In this document: positions 35,072-43,380 of the stretch, piece after piece
Layout: each line of letters opens with the position of its first letter
Position numbering within the stretch: the stretch's first letter is position 1
Assembly (NCBI GenBank): GCA_903848465.1
Contig: CAINGK010000160.1
Coordinates: 19,034 to 83,033 of the forward strand
Origin: an uncultured Verrucomicrobiota bacterium
GTDB taxonomy: Bacteria > Verrucomicrobiota > Verrucomicrobiia > Verrucomicrobiales > Verrucomicrobiaceae
DNA: 64,000 bases
Direction: 5' to 3'
Position numbers and translations under genes: made by a program
Notes under the pieces: generated by a model
Told to the model about the DNA's origin: nothing
What the model saw: the letters and a program-made list of their open reading frames with translations, nothing else
The model's database searches: none

Positions 35072-37102
35072 ATGCCCAAGCAACCCGACCGTATTTTCAA
35101 AGTAGCTATTATCGGTGGAGGGTTTGCCGGAGTGTACTGCGCACGCGAGCTGCTGCGGCTCACCCAGGAGGTGGCTCAAATGACCGTGGGCATCATTGCC
35201 AGTGAGAACCACATGGTCTTTCAGCCGATGCTCCCCGAAGTCGCAGGCGGTTCGCTGTCGCCGCAGCATGTGGTCAATCCCATCCGCATGATCTGCCGTG
35301 GTGCAGAAGTGCTGAAAGGCGAAGTCACACACATCGACCTCGAAAACCGCATCATCACGCTGAACGGCGGCATGTTCACGCCGCAGGTCACGGTGGGCTT
35401 TGAGCACATCATGCTGGCACCCGGAGCCGGAGTGGACCTCAGCCGCATTCCCGGTATGGGTGAGCACGCCTACCTCATGCGCACCGTCGGCGATGCGATG
35501 AAGCTGCGCGCCGCCATCATCAGCCGGTTGGAAGAGGCCAATCTCATCACCAACCCCAAGCTGCGCAAAGAGCTCCTCTCCTTCGTCATCGTCGGCGGCG
35601 GCTACTCGGGCGTGGAAACCGCCGGGCAGATCCAGGATTTGATCGTGGGCGCGCGCCGCTTCTATGAGAACATTGAGCCCGATGAACCCAGCGTCACGCT
35701 CATCCACAGCGGCGACCGTCTGCTCGGCATGCTGAGCGATAGCCTCGGCACCTACACCGGCAAATGCCTCACCGAGATGGGCGTGAAAATCCTCTTCAAA
35801 AGCCGTGTGCGTGCGGTCACTGCGCGCACGGTGCAGTTGGGCGATGGCGTCAAACTTTCTGCCACTCTTGTGGTCTGCACCGTGGGCAACGCGCCGCACC
35901 CGCAAATCACCGCGCTCGGTGCCAAAGGTGAACTGCCGGTCGAGCGTGGCAAGGTTGTCGTCGAATCCAGCGGTCAGGTCAAAGGCCTCATCAATGTGTG
36001 GTCCGCAGGAGATTGCGCAGCGTTCCCTAAAGCCGACGGTGGCAACTGCCCCGAGACCGCGCAGTTCGCCATGCGCCAGGGGGCGCTCGTGGCCAAAAAC
36101 ATCGCCGCCAGTATTGCTGGGCGCGCTTTGAAACCGTTTCGCTTCACTGGCCTCGGTGAACTCGCCACCATCGGCCACCGTAAGGCGGTCGCGCAGGTGT
36201 TTGGCATGCGTTTTTCCGGCTTCATCGCTTGGTTCATGTGGCGCAGCATCTACCTCATGAAACTTCCCGGCTTTGATCGCAGGCTGCGCGTCATGGCGGA
36301 GTGGACTTTTGAGATGTTCTTCCCACGCGACATCAACCTGCTCACGCCCAGCTTCTCCTCGCCCCTCGGCGAAATGCACCTCGAACCCGGCGACTCCCTC
36401 TTCCATGCCGGCGAGCCTGCTCAGTCCCTCTACGCCGTCAAAAAAGGCAACGTCAACATCACCGACGCCCAAGGCCAGCTCGTCAAAGCCGCCGGCCCCG
36501 GCGAGCACTTCGGCGAGCGTGCTCTGCTCAGTGATGGCATCTGGCGTTTCGACGCCACCGCCACCGAATCCAGCGAACTCGTCGCCATTGACGGGCAGAC
36601 TTTCAAAACACTCGCCAAAAGCATCGGCTCGCTGGATGCCCTCTTCCGTGGCACCGCGCAGCAGTACCATCTCCCCGAGGAAATCCAGCACACGGTGGAC
36701 ATGATTCCAGAAGCCACCCGCAGCGCTTGTGCCGCAGACGTCATGACGCGCAACATCGCCTTCCTCGATGCCCAAGTGACGGTGCAGGATGCCGTGAATG
36801 AGTTTCAGGCCCATCCGCATAGCACTTACCCCGTCACAGCGGGCGGTTGTGTGATCGGCCTGCTGCGCCGTTCCGTCGCCTACGAATGGCTGAAAAACCA
36901 CGGCCTCACCTGTGTGGACAAGCTGCAGGACCTGCCGCTCACCAAACCCTTCTGCATCACCGCCGACACTCCCGTGCCCGTCCTCGTTGGCACCCTGATG
37001 CGCAGCGGCGTCAGCAAGGCCGTCGTCGTCGATGAGCAAAAACATCTCCTCGGCATGATCACACTGTTTGATCTGCTCAAGCAGCCCACTCACGAGGGTT
37101 GA
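35072..37102 (+). CDS. NDH-2-like FAD oxidoreductase fused to cNMP-binding and CBS domains
   Basis: 676 residues from the ATG at 35072 (an in-frame ATG at 35063 is possible). Residues about 8-400 form a type II NADH dehydrogenase-like enzyme: VAIIGGGFAGVYCARELL for FAD, FVIVGGGYSGVETAGQI for NAD at about 171, VWSAGDCAAFP, then the membrane-proximal region FIAWFMWRSIYLMKLPGFDR. About 430-525 is a cyclic-nucleotide-type binding domain (LEPGDSLFHAGEPAQSLYAV, GPGEHFGERALLSDG). About 550-676 is a CBS pair (AADVMTRNIAFLDAQVTVQD, then KHLLGMITLFDLLKQP). It would feed electrons from NADH to quinone under nucleotide control; regulation is inferred from the domains. Confidence 0.87.
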   Translation: MPKQPDRIFKVAIIGGGFAGVYCARELLRLTQEVAQMTVGIIASENHMVFQPMLPEVAGGSLSPQHVVNPIRMICRGAEVLKGEVTHIDLENRIITLNGGMFTPQVTVGFEHIMLAPGAGVDLSRIPGMGEHAYLMRTVGDAMKLRAAIISRLEEANLITNPKLRKELLSFVIVGGGYSGVETAGQIQDLIVGARRFYENIEPDEPSVTLIHSGDRLLGMLSDSLGTYTGKCLTEMGVKILFKSRVRAVTARTVQLGDGVKLSATLVVCTVGNAPHPQITALGAKGELPVERGKVVVESSGQVKGLINVWSAGDCAAFPKADGGNCPETAQFAMRQGALVAKNIAASIAGRALKPFRFTGLGELATIGHRKAVAQVFGMRFSGFIAWFMWRSIYLMKLPGFDRRLRVMAEWTFEMFFPRDINLLTPSFSSPLGEMHLEPGDSLFHAGEPAQSLYAVKKGNVNITDAQGQLVKAAGPGEHFGERALLSDGIWRFDATATESSELVAIDGQTFKTLAKSIGSLDALFRGTAQQYHLPEEIQHTVDMIPEATRSACAADVMTRNIAFLDAQVTVQDAVNEFQAHPHSTYPVTAGGCVIGLLRRSVAYEWLKNHGLTCVDKLQDLPLTKPFCITADTPVPVLVGTLMRSGVSKAVVVDEQKHLLGMITLFDLLKQPTHEG

Positions 37103-37132
37103 TCAAACCGGTCTTTGCACGCACTGTCTGGC

Positions 37133-37423
37133 ATGCCTGAGATCAGCCGGACCGATTCCGCCGTTTCTCTTGAAGCATGCGAGGTAGCTGCCTTGCAGGT
37201 AACCGGTCCGCACCGTGTCAGCCTGCGGTTTCGTGATGGCTATGTGACCGAACTCGACTTCGCGGAATACGGCAACGAAGAAGGCCCGCTCCGACGCGCC
37301 TTGTCTGATCCAGCATTGTTTGCGGAAGTCTATCTCGCTTATGGCATCATGTCATGGCCGAACGGCTACGACATCGCACCCGAAACCCTGCGCCGTTACG
37401 CACAGCAGGGTTTTATCGGCTGA
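37133..37423 (+). CDS. DUF2442 protein
   Basis: 96 residues from the ATG at 37133. The pattern VSLRFRDGYVTELDFAEY, then LSDPALFAEVYLAYGIMSWP and NGYDIAPETLRR matches DUF2442, small proteins often encoded beside DUF4160 antitoxin- or toxin-like genes. No partner is present here. Its 3' end overlaps that of the convergent YndJ-like gene by 28 bp. Confidence 0.85.
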   Translation: MPEISRTDSAVSLEACEVAALQVTGPHRVSLRFRDGYVTELDFAEYGNEEGPLRRALSDPALFAEVYLAYGIMSWPNGYDIAPETLRRYAQQGFIG

Positions 37424-38331
37424 TGTGGGCGCAGGGCACCCCGCCATGCCAGGATGCCGCACAGCCCAAAGCCAAACGCATTCAGCGTCCCGTGGATCGC
37501 CCACATTTGCGGCATCGTCAGCGCGAAGTTCGGGATCACATACCGCAGGCCAAAACCCAGCGCTAACACCATCGCAGCAAACAGCGATGCGCCTGAAATG
37601 AGAAAGCAGATGCGTGTCAAAAATGGGTGCTGTCGTTCCAAGCCGCGCCGCATCTGTGAAACAGCGACACCCAATGCGCCAAGCACCAAAATCGCCACGC
37701 CAAACGGCTCCACAAACTTCAGCACGCCAAAGTGCGTGCAAGTGATGCCCACGGCCACAAGCGGTACCCCGATCAAAATCGCTACACACGAAAACCGCGT
37801 CCAGCAGCCCGGTTTCTCTTTGGCATTCATCCCCGCCATCAGTGGCAGTGTGAACCCCGCATGATGAAAATGCGCCGCCGTGAGCAGCACGATCAGCGGG
37901 TCAAAACCCCAAGGTGTCCAGTTGGCACGATGGGCCACGAGCCATGCAGCGCCGATGGCAGGGAAGACCCTGGCCGACACCAGCGTCAGCTCAGCCGGAT
38001 CACGCAGGGTCTTTCTTGAGCAATTCTGGATCGCCTCAAACGCCGCTGCCGAACGAACCAACAGCCATGGAATGGCTTCGGTAGCCGAGTTCGTAAAAAA
38101 AGTGCAGGTCATAAAAAGAGCGCTTCCCGACTCCACCTTGGGCCGCCATTCCTGCCGCGATTCAGAATCCCACAAACGTCTCGACAGCGGCATCAGAACC
38201 ATCGCTGAAAACAGCAGCAGGATCACGATCCAATAGATGCCCGGAGGCAGTGACTTGAGCATCCAAAACTGGCCAGCCCATACCAGCATCCCAGCCAGCC
38301 ACTCGTATTTAAATCTGTCCGCCGTTTTCAT
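37396..38331 (-). CDS. YndJ-like multi-pass membrane protein
   Basis: 311 residues from the ATG at 38331, with about nine hydrophobic segments. Residues LTAAHFHHAGFTLPLMAGM and FGLCGILAWR near the end match the YndJ family of Bacillus, whose function is unknown. The start overlaps the stop of the upstream DUF1990 gene by 4 bp (ATGA); YndJ and DUF1990 are also joined or adjacent in other bacteria, supporting a joint role. Confidence 0.82.
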   Translation of the reverse strand: MKTADRFKYEWLAGMLVWAGQFWMLKSLPPGIYWIVILLLFSAMVLMPLSRRLWDSESRQEWRPKVESGSALFMTCTFFTNSATEAIPWLLVRSAAAFEAIQNCSRKTLRDPAELTLVSARVFPAIGAAWLVAHRANWTPWGFDPLIVLLTAAHFHHAGFTLPLMAGMNAKEKPGCWTRFSCVAILIGVPLVAVGITCTHFGVLKFVEPFGVAILVLGALGVAVSQMRRGLERQHPFLTRICFLISGASLFAAMVLALGFGLRYVIPNFALTMPQMWAIHGTLNAFGFGLCGILAWRGALRPHQPIKPCCA

Positions 38332-38864
38332 AGGCCGACCATCCTCCGTTGCGAATCCCGCACAAACCGGCACTGCCACCAACGCGCCAGCGGAAACCCC
38401 AGCCACGCCATCCAATGACGCGGATGTGAGAAGGCGCGGATCACATACCACACGCTGCCATCCGGCCGCTGCTCAATGATGAACTGTTCCTCACCACACT
38501 CTGCGTGCTCAGGCAGGGTGCCATACACAAAGCCGTGCGTGTGCGCCGAATCACAGCGCCGCAATATCCGGCAGGGGTTCACCCACCACAGGCCGCAAAT
38601 GCACACCACCATCGCCACGATCTGACCCACTTCCTGGCCTTTGACTTCCATGCGGCTGACCTCCGCCCACGCTGGAAACATGACCCACGCATCCAGAGCG
38701 TCGCATGCGGCACGGTACACGCCTTCTCCATTGCCCAGCCTCACCGCATGCTCGTCGGCGATGAATCCATCCGCCAGCGGCGGGGTGTAGCTCAAAGGCT
38801 CATCTCTCCACGACGCAAGCAGACCTCGCAGTCGTTCGGGGGCTGGTTGTTGCAGGCGGAGCAT
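38328..38864 (-). CDS. DUF1990 family protein
   Basis: 178 residues from the ATG at 38864. Features of DUF1990: YTPPLADGFIADEHAVRLGN, a RAACDALDAWVMFPAWAEV segment, GFVYGTLPEHAECGEEQFII and WYVIRAFSHPRHWMAWLGFP with RFVRDSQRRM at the end. The fold is distantly SRPBCC-like. The downstream YndJ-like gene is translationally coupled to it. Confidence 0.87.
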   Translation of the reverse strand: MLRLQQPAPERLRGLLASWRDEPLSYTPPLADGFIADEHAVRLGNGEGVYRAACDALDAWVMFPAWAEVSRMEVKGQEVGQIVAMVVCICGLWWVNPCRILRRCDSAHTHGFVYGTLPEHAECGEEQFIIEQRPDGSVWYVIRAFSHPRHWMAWLGFPLARWWQCRFVRDSQRRMVGL

Positions 38865-38987
38865 CGTGGTCGCACGCTGCCATGCCCTTGGGGCCGAAAG
38901 AAACAAAAAAGCGTAAAAAGTGGGCTCGCCAGTTTTCACAGCTTTCGAATCTTTTGCATCTTTCACCACTCTCGGCCATCCATCCGC

Positions 38988-39650
38988 ATGCCCCCACCCA
39001 TTCGCGCCGTGATCTTCGACTTCGACGGCCTCATCGTTGACACTGAAAGCACCGGTTACCACACCTGGAGAGAAATCTTTGACCAGCATGGCCATGATCT
39101 CCCCTTGGAGCGCTACGCCCAGGCCGTGGGCACCGACTTCATCACCGGGGCCTACGATCCCAAGCGTGACCTCGAACAGCTCACCGGTCGCAGCTTCGAC
39201 TGGGCAGCCGTCGAAGTTGCACGCAAGACCCGAGAGGGTGAACTGCGCAAACATCTGCATCTGCTCCCCGGTGTGGCGGATCGTCTTCAGGAAGCCGCCT
39301 CACTCGGTCTGCGCATCGCCATCGCCAGCAGCAGTCCACGAGTGTGGATCGACTCCTGGATGGACCAACTCGGTCTGCACGATCATTTCCACCACATCTC
39401 CACCGTCGATGACACCGGCAAGGTGAAGCCTGACCCCAGCCTCTTCCTGCATGCCGCTGAAAATCTCGGTGTCGCACCCGATGAAGCCGTCATTTTCGAA
39501 GACTCCCTCAACGGCCTCCGCGCCGCCATGGCGGCTGGCATCCGCTGCATCGTCGCGCCCGGGCCGATGACGCGGCACTTGGACTTCACCGGTGCCTGGA
39601 AACGCGTGGATTCACTCGCGCATGTCTCGCTCAAGGAACTCATGGCATGA
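38988..39650 (+). CDS. HAD-family phosphatase (beta-phosphoglucomutase-like)
   Basis: 220 residues from the ATG at 38988. HAD motifs: VIFDFDGLIVDTES with nucleophile Asp11 and Asp13, IASSSP (motif II Ser), GKVKPDPSLF (motif III Lys) and VIFEDSLNGLRAAMAAG (motif IV acidic pair). The helical cap between motif I and II is of the beta-phosphoglucomutase/sugar-phosphatase type. It overlaps the GH62 gene by 4 bp, so it may dephosphorylate or isomerise a sugar phosphate released from arabinose-containing glycans; that link is inferred. Confidence 0.9.
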   Translation: MPPPIRAVIFDFDGLIVDTESTGYHTWREIFDQHGHDLPLERYAQAVGTDFITGAYDPKRDLEQLTGRSFDWAAVEVARKTREGELRKHLHLLPGVADRLQEAASLGLRIAIASSSPRVWIDSWMDQLGLHDHFHHISTVDDTGKVKPDPSLFLHAAENLGVAPDEAVIFEDSLNGLRAAMAAGIRCIVAPGPMTRHLDFTGAWKRVDSLAHVSLKELMA

Positions 39651-40699
39651 AACTGCACGCCGTGCTCTCCTTGTGTCTAATCAGCACGCTTCACGCGGCT
39701 GATCCAGCGTGGTTGACCACGGGCGAATTTCACTGGCAAAGCTCGCCCCCGCTCATCGGTCCCGCCACAGACGCAGCCGACCCCGACGTGGCGCTCAAAG
39801 ACCCGACGATGGTGTTTCATGAGGGAAAATGGCATCTGTTTGCCACGCATCGGCGCGCCTCGGGAAAGGTGGACATGCAATACCTCAGCTTTGCCGATTG
39901 GAAGGACGCTGGCAAAGCAACGCGCCACACGCTCGACCTGCATGATCAATATCATTGCGCGCCCCAGGTGTTCTTCTTCACACCGCATCAAAAGTGGTAT
40001 CTCATCTACCAACTTGCCGATGAACGCCATGCTCCCAAGATGGGGCCGTATTTTTCCACCACGTCCACCCTCGCCGATCCAAAGTCCTGGACCAAACCGC
40101 AGCCCATGATCGAAACGCTGCCCGAAGGCGGCGACAAGATCAGATGGATCGACTTCTGGGTCATCTGCGACGCCACCAACGCTCACCTCTTCTACACCAG
40201 CGACGACGGCCATTTCTGGCGTCGCGAAACGGCCCTTTCAAACTTTCCGCTCGGCTGGTCCAAACCCGAGCTCCCGCTCAAAGACACGAAGGAGGAACTC
40301 TTCGAAGCCTCGCACACCTACAAGTTCAAAGGCCGCGACCAATACCTCACCCTCATCGAAGCCATGGCAGCCGGCCAACGCTACTACAAGGCCTGGCTCG
40401 CAGACAAACTTGAAGGCCCATGGCTTCCGCTCGCCGCCACACGCGATCACCCATTTGCCTCCACCGCCAACGTCACGCAAAAGGAGCCCTGGACCACCAG
40501 CATCAGCCACGGCGAACTCATCCGTAGCGGCAATAATGAAACACTCGAAGTCGATCCCGCAAACCTCCGCTTCGTCTTCCAAGGCGTCGATGCCGAAGGC
40601 TATAAAGCGAAAAAATATGGCAGCATCCCCTGGCAGATCGGGATTCTCGATCTACTCACGAATCCACCTAGCAAGACCCCCAAAAAAACCGAGCCGTGA
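39647..40699 (+). CDS. GH62-like alpha-L-arabinofuranosidase, secreted
   Basis: 350 residues with a signal peptide (MKLHAVLSLCLISTLHAADP). The five-bladed propeller of family GH62 is recognisable by its conserved blocks: LKDPTMVFHEGKWHLFATHR, APQVFFFTPHQKWYLIYQ, RWIDFWVICDATNAHLFYTS, EELFEASHTYK and ISHGELIRSGN. Candidate catalytic residues are Asp52, Asp169 and Glu220. GH62 enzymes remove arabinofuranosyl side groups from arabinoxylan. The start codon overlaps the upstream HAD gene (ATGGCATGA). Confidence 0.87.
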   Translation: MKLHAVLSLCLISTLHAADPAWLTTGEFHWQSSPPLIGPATDAADPDVALKDPTMVFHEGKWHLFATHRRASGKVDMQYLSFADWKDAGKATRHTLDLHDQYHCAPQVFFFTPHQKWYLIYQLADERHAPKMGPYFSTTSTLADPKSWTKPQPMIETLPEGGDKIRWIDFWVICDATNAHLFYTSDDGHFWRRETALSNFPLGWSKPELPLKDTKEELFEASHTYKFKGRDQYLTLIEAMAAGQRYYKAWLADKLEGPWLPLAATRDHPFASTANVTQKEPWTTSISHGELIRSGNNETLEVDPANLRFVFQGVDAEGYKAKKYGSIPWQIGILDLLTNPPSKTPKKTEP

Positions 40700-40826
40700 A
40701 CAGACGCCGTGGGGTGCCAATTCACTCGCCCAGGTTTCATTGCGCGATCTCATCTAACAGAAAGGCCGCCGTTTTTGAGGCGGCAGCCTTCCAGTCTAGA
40801 GATCAACTCAAAAGCGGTTTCTCTTT

Positions 40827-40862
40827 CCAGCCAAGAACCGGCTGGCTGTCCCTTTTTATTTC
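40827..40862 (+). terminator. Possible intrinsic terminator after GH62
   Basis: Six-bp stem CCAGCC (40827-40832) and GGCTGG (40840-40845), then CTGTCCCTTTTTATTT. The T run starts 7 bases after the stem, so termination may be weak. Another GCCGCC/GGCGGC hairpin lies about 60 bp earlier. Confidence 0.45.
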
Positions 40863-41182
40863 GGGCCAGGAGCGGTTTTCGGATGATTGAGGAAGGTATT
40901 CAGGTGGACCTTTCTGCTCACTGGGCTGGTCTCGGGAGCGGCGGTGCTGGTGGCCTCCGCTGTGCTAGGAACGGCTGCGGTGGCCTGCTTGACGGCGGCA
41001 CTTCCTTTCTGAACGGGTACACTGGCCTGTGGGGCGGGTGCTTTGGGTTCGGAGCGTGGGAAAATACTCGTCACCTGGCTGAGGTGCAGTGGGCGCTTGA
41101 TCTTCGCCGGGGTGATCGGAGGTCCGGCCTGTGCCAGGGAGGCAAAGGCCAGTAAAGCGGCAAGCATGAGTTTCGTTTTCAT
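40856..41182 (-). CDS. Small secreted Pro/Ala/Ser-rich protein
   Basis: 108 residues, not recognised. A clear signal peptide (MKTKLMLAALLAFASLAQAG) is followed by a short basic segment (PAKIKRPLHLSQVTSIFPR) and then a disordered Pro/Ala/Val/Thr-rich tail. There are no Cys residues. It is monocistronic: the next gene upstream is more than 200 bp away. The signal peptide is the main reason to believe it is real. Confidence 0.55.
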   Translation of the reverse strand: MKTKLMLAALLAFASLAQAGPPITPAKIKRPLHLSQVTSIFPRSEPKAPAPQASVPVQKGSAAVKQATAAVPSTAEATSTAAPETSPVSRKVHLNTFLNHPKTAPGPK

Positions 41183-41425
41183 GGCTGGTGGTGTGGTTGG
41201 ATTAGAATCTCATCCAGAAACGCCCCCGCGTTGGTCAACGCGATGAGGCGCTCCTGAAGTACGGCTTTGAAGATAGTCAGAATCATCCCAGGTGCAATGT
41301 TAGCAGTTTGGACTGGTCATGGATAGACCTGCTTGGTGGCGTATTTGCAGGAACGCACCCATTTGGGACTTCTTCGATCTTCCGCAGGTACAGCAGAGCG
41401 GAGCGGCACCTTGCCCGAGGATTGA

Positions 41426-42067
41426 TTACTCGTGCTTCAGCACCCGCACGGCTCCCAACCACAGCAAAACGGGAACGATGGCACTCAAAGCAAACGCCCA
41501 GGCGGGTTCGCTTTGTCCGAGGTGACCGATCGCCGCGAAGACAAACCCCGTGGGCACCGAGCCACAGGCCAGCGCGGGCAAAAACACCCGCCAGCGCATG
41601 TTCGAAAGTCCCGCGAGACAGGCCACCGCCTCCGGCAGCACCGGCATCCAGCGGGAGAGCGCTACCAGCCAGCCGCCGCGCTTCTCAAAGATTTCTTCGC
41701 CTTTGCGCAGCCCCTCCGCACCCGCGATCCAGCGCGCTGCACCCCGCCCCAACCAGCGGCAGGAAGCATAGGCGATGCAACCAGAGAGCATCGACCCCGC
41801 CGCACAAATGAGGCCGCCCACCCACCAGCCATACATCCAGCCCAGCGCTGACATGACCACCGTGGAAGGCACCGGCAGCACGATGTCCGCAACTAGCAGC
41901 GCAATCCCCGCCGCCCATGCCCACGTGCCATAGCCTTCCATCCACCGCCGCGCGCCTGCGAGACTCAAAGTTTGATCAAACTGCGCCCCCCAGATCACAA
42001 ACGGCACGATGATTCCCGCGAGGATGATGAGAATCAAAAGAATGAGCGAGCGGCTGCCACGAGTCAT
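41426..42067 (-). CDS. DedA/VTT-domain membrane protein
   Basis: 213 residues with about five hydrophobic helices. The VTT (SNARE-associated) core is visible as ADIVLPVPSTVVMSALGWMY, GSMLSGCIAYASCRWLGRGA, and FEKRGGWLVALSRWMPVLPE followed by ACLAGLSNM. The Arg of LSRWMPVLPE and the preceding Gly-rich reentrant region are conserved in DedA-type lipid scramblases or transporters. The 243 bp between this gene and the one at 40856-41182 show no coding signal or clear hairpin. Confidence 0.87.
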   Translation of the reverse strand: MTRGSRSLILLILIILAGIIVPFVIWGAQFDQTLSLAGARRWMEGYGTWAWAAGIALLVADIVLPVPSTVVMSALGWMYGWWVGGLICAAGSMLSGCIAYASCRWLGRGAARWIAGAEGLRKGEEIFEKRGGWLVALSRWMPVLPEAVACLAGLSNMRWRVFLPALACGSVPTGFVFAAIGHLGQSEPAWAFALSAIVPVLLWLGAVRVLKHE

Positions 42068-42135
42068 GCGTCAACACAGCAGGCAATGCGGCTCAGGGCA
42101 AGAGCGGTGCGTCATTCCCGCTCGCTGAGCACTCA

Positions 42136-43302
42136 TTACGGACGCTCTGCCACCATCAAACGCGTGAATGGGCCATCGCTCACATTGTAGTAGATGCGCC
42201 TGCCGTCCGCGCTGAAGGCGGGATGCGGATGGTTACGCCGCCAGGATTTGGCACCGCCGTTTTGGGCAAAGCTTTGCAGCAGCACCCATTTGCCACCGTT
42301 CATGTCTGCCACCTGAATGCCCCATTCATCGCCTTTGCCGCCGACATTGCGGCTGAGTCCATCGGTGACCATGAGGGTGCCATCGGGACTCACGGAGGGG
42401 TGCGTGCCACTGAGGACGGGCACATCCTTGAGGCGGGTGTATTTGGCGGGATTTCCGGCGATGTCGAAGCTGAGGTTTCCGGCTTCAAAGATGTGCTGCG
42501 AATCAGGGGTCCAGGCCGGGTGGCCCCACTGGTTGCGCTGCCAGACGCAGGATGCTTTTTCAAAGTCATAGACGACGGTGCCCTGGCGATGGCTTGCAGC
42601 CTTGGACATGTAGTTGTCCCCGCCATTGCCGGCGGCGATTTTGAAAAACACGCGCTTCCGATCCGGGCTGAGCACGGGAAAGAAAATAGAGCAGGGTTTG
42701 CCCGCGAACTCCTTCTGCAACCAGTCGCCATACTTGGCCTCCATCTCGCTGATCTTCGCCATGGTGGTGGTTTTGCCGGTGGCGGCATCCCACACTTCGA
42801 GATCACGATACGGACCCGGATTCCAATGGCAGCCATACAGCGGCAGCAGATCTCCTTCCGGCCTGCCAAAGCCGACCTGATGATCTTCGGCGACGATGGT
42901 CTTCGCCAGCGTCTCAACATCCACCACGACCACGCGCCATTTCTTGTCGATCACTTCATGAAACGCCACGCGCTTGCCACCGGAAAGCCACTGCTGACAC
43001 GCTACGCGATGGGCGTCCTCGGTGTGGATGTTCTCGGCCAGCACGGTCTCTTTTCCTGTGGCACGCTCGATCATACGGACCTCGCCAAGATGGCCCTGGG
43101 GGTCGGTGGAGGTGAAAAACAGCACACGCGTACCGTCCGGGCTTTCAGGATTGGTGAGGTAATAACTGTGCGTGCTGTGCCGCCCTTCTATGGCTGACAC
43201 CGGCTTGATCGTGACATCCTTCGACCACGCTGCGACGGGGTCGTCCGCCATAACGCTGACCACAGGAAACAATAAAAAAGCAGCAATAAACCGGACATGC
43301 AT
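42136..43302 (-). CDS. Secreted TolB/oligogalacturonate-lyase-like beta-propeller
   Basis: 388 residues with a signal peptide (VRFIAAFLLFPVVSVMADDP). Repeated blades with SPDGTRVLFFTS, SPDRKRVFFKI, TPDSQHIFEAG, SPDGTLMVTDG and FSADGRRIYYNVS show a seven-bladed-type propeller of the TolB/oligogalacturonide lyase group. A lyase function is possible but the metal ligands cannot be checked by eye. It is downstream of the giant paralogue cluster but separated by 78 bp including an inverted repeat. Confidence 0.75.
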   Translation of the reverse strand: MHVRFIAAFLLFPVVSVMADDPVAAWSKDVTIKPVSAIEGRHSTHSYYLTNPESPDGTRVLFFTSTDPQGHLGEVRMIERATGKETVLAENIHTEDAHRVACQQWLSGGKRVAFHEVIDKKWRVVVVDVETLAKTIVAEDHQVGFGRPEGDLLPLYGCHWNPGPYRDLEVWDAATGKTTTMAKISEMEAKYGDWLQKEFAGKPCSIFFPVLSPDRKRVFFKIAAGNGGDNYMSKAASHRQGTVVYDFEKASCVWQRNQWGHPAWTPDSQHIFEAGNLSFDIAGNPAKYTRLKDVPVLSGTHPSVSPDGTLMVTDGLSRNVGGKGDEWGIQVADMNGGKWVLLQSFAQNGGAKSWRRNHPHPAFSADGRRIYYNVSDGPFTRLMVAERP

Positions 43303-43324
43303 GGTTCTTCAAACGCTGCGGTGA

Positions 43325-43348
43325 CCAAGGTTTATCGTTGAACCTTGG
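43325..43348. other. 8-bp inverted repeat with 8-nt loop
   Basis: CCAAGGTT at 43325-43332 and AACCTTGG at 43341-43348. It lies 23 bp before the start codon of the propeller gene and 33 bp after the stop of the giant protein gene. No T run follows on either strand, so it could be an operator or an RNA-stabilising hairpin rather than an intrinsic terminator. Confidence 0.5.
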
Positions 43349-43380
43349 CGTGACGATTCCTGTTCATTCCCGCTTTTCGG

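Noticed and set aside
34424..37093. 889-codon open frame on the minus strand
   Set aside because: It runs antisense to two well-supported genes (RCK channel and NDH-2 fusion). Long antisense frames are expected in GC-rich genes, and its translation has no recognisable domain.
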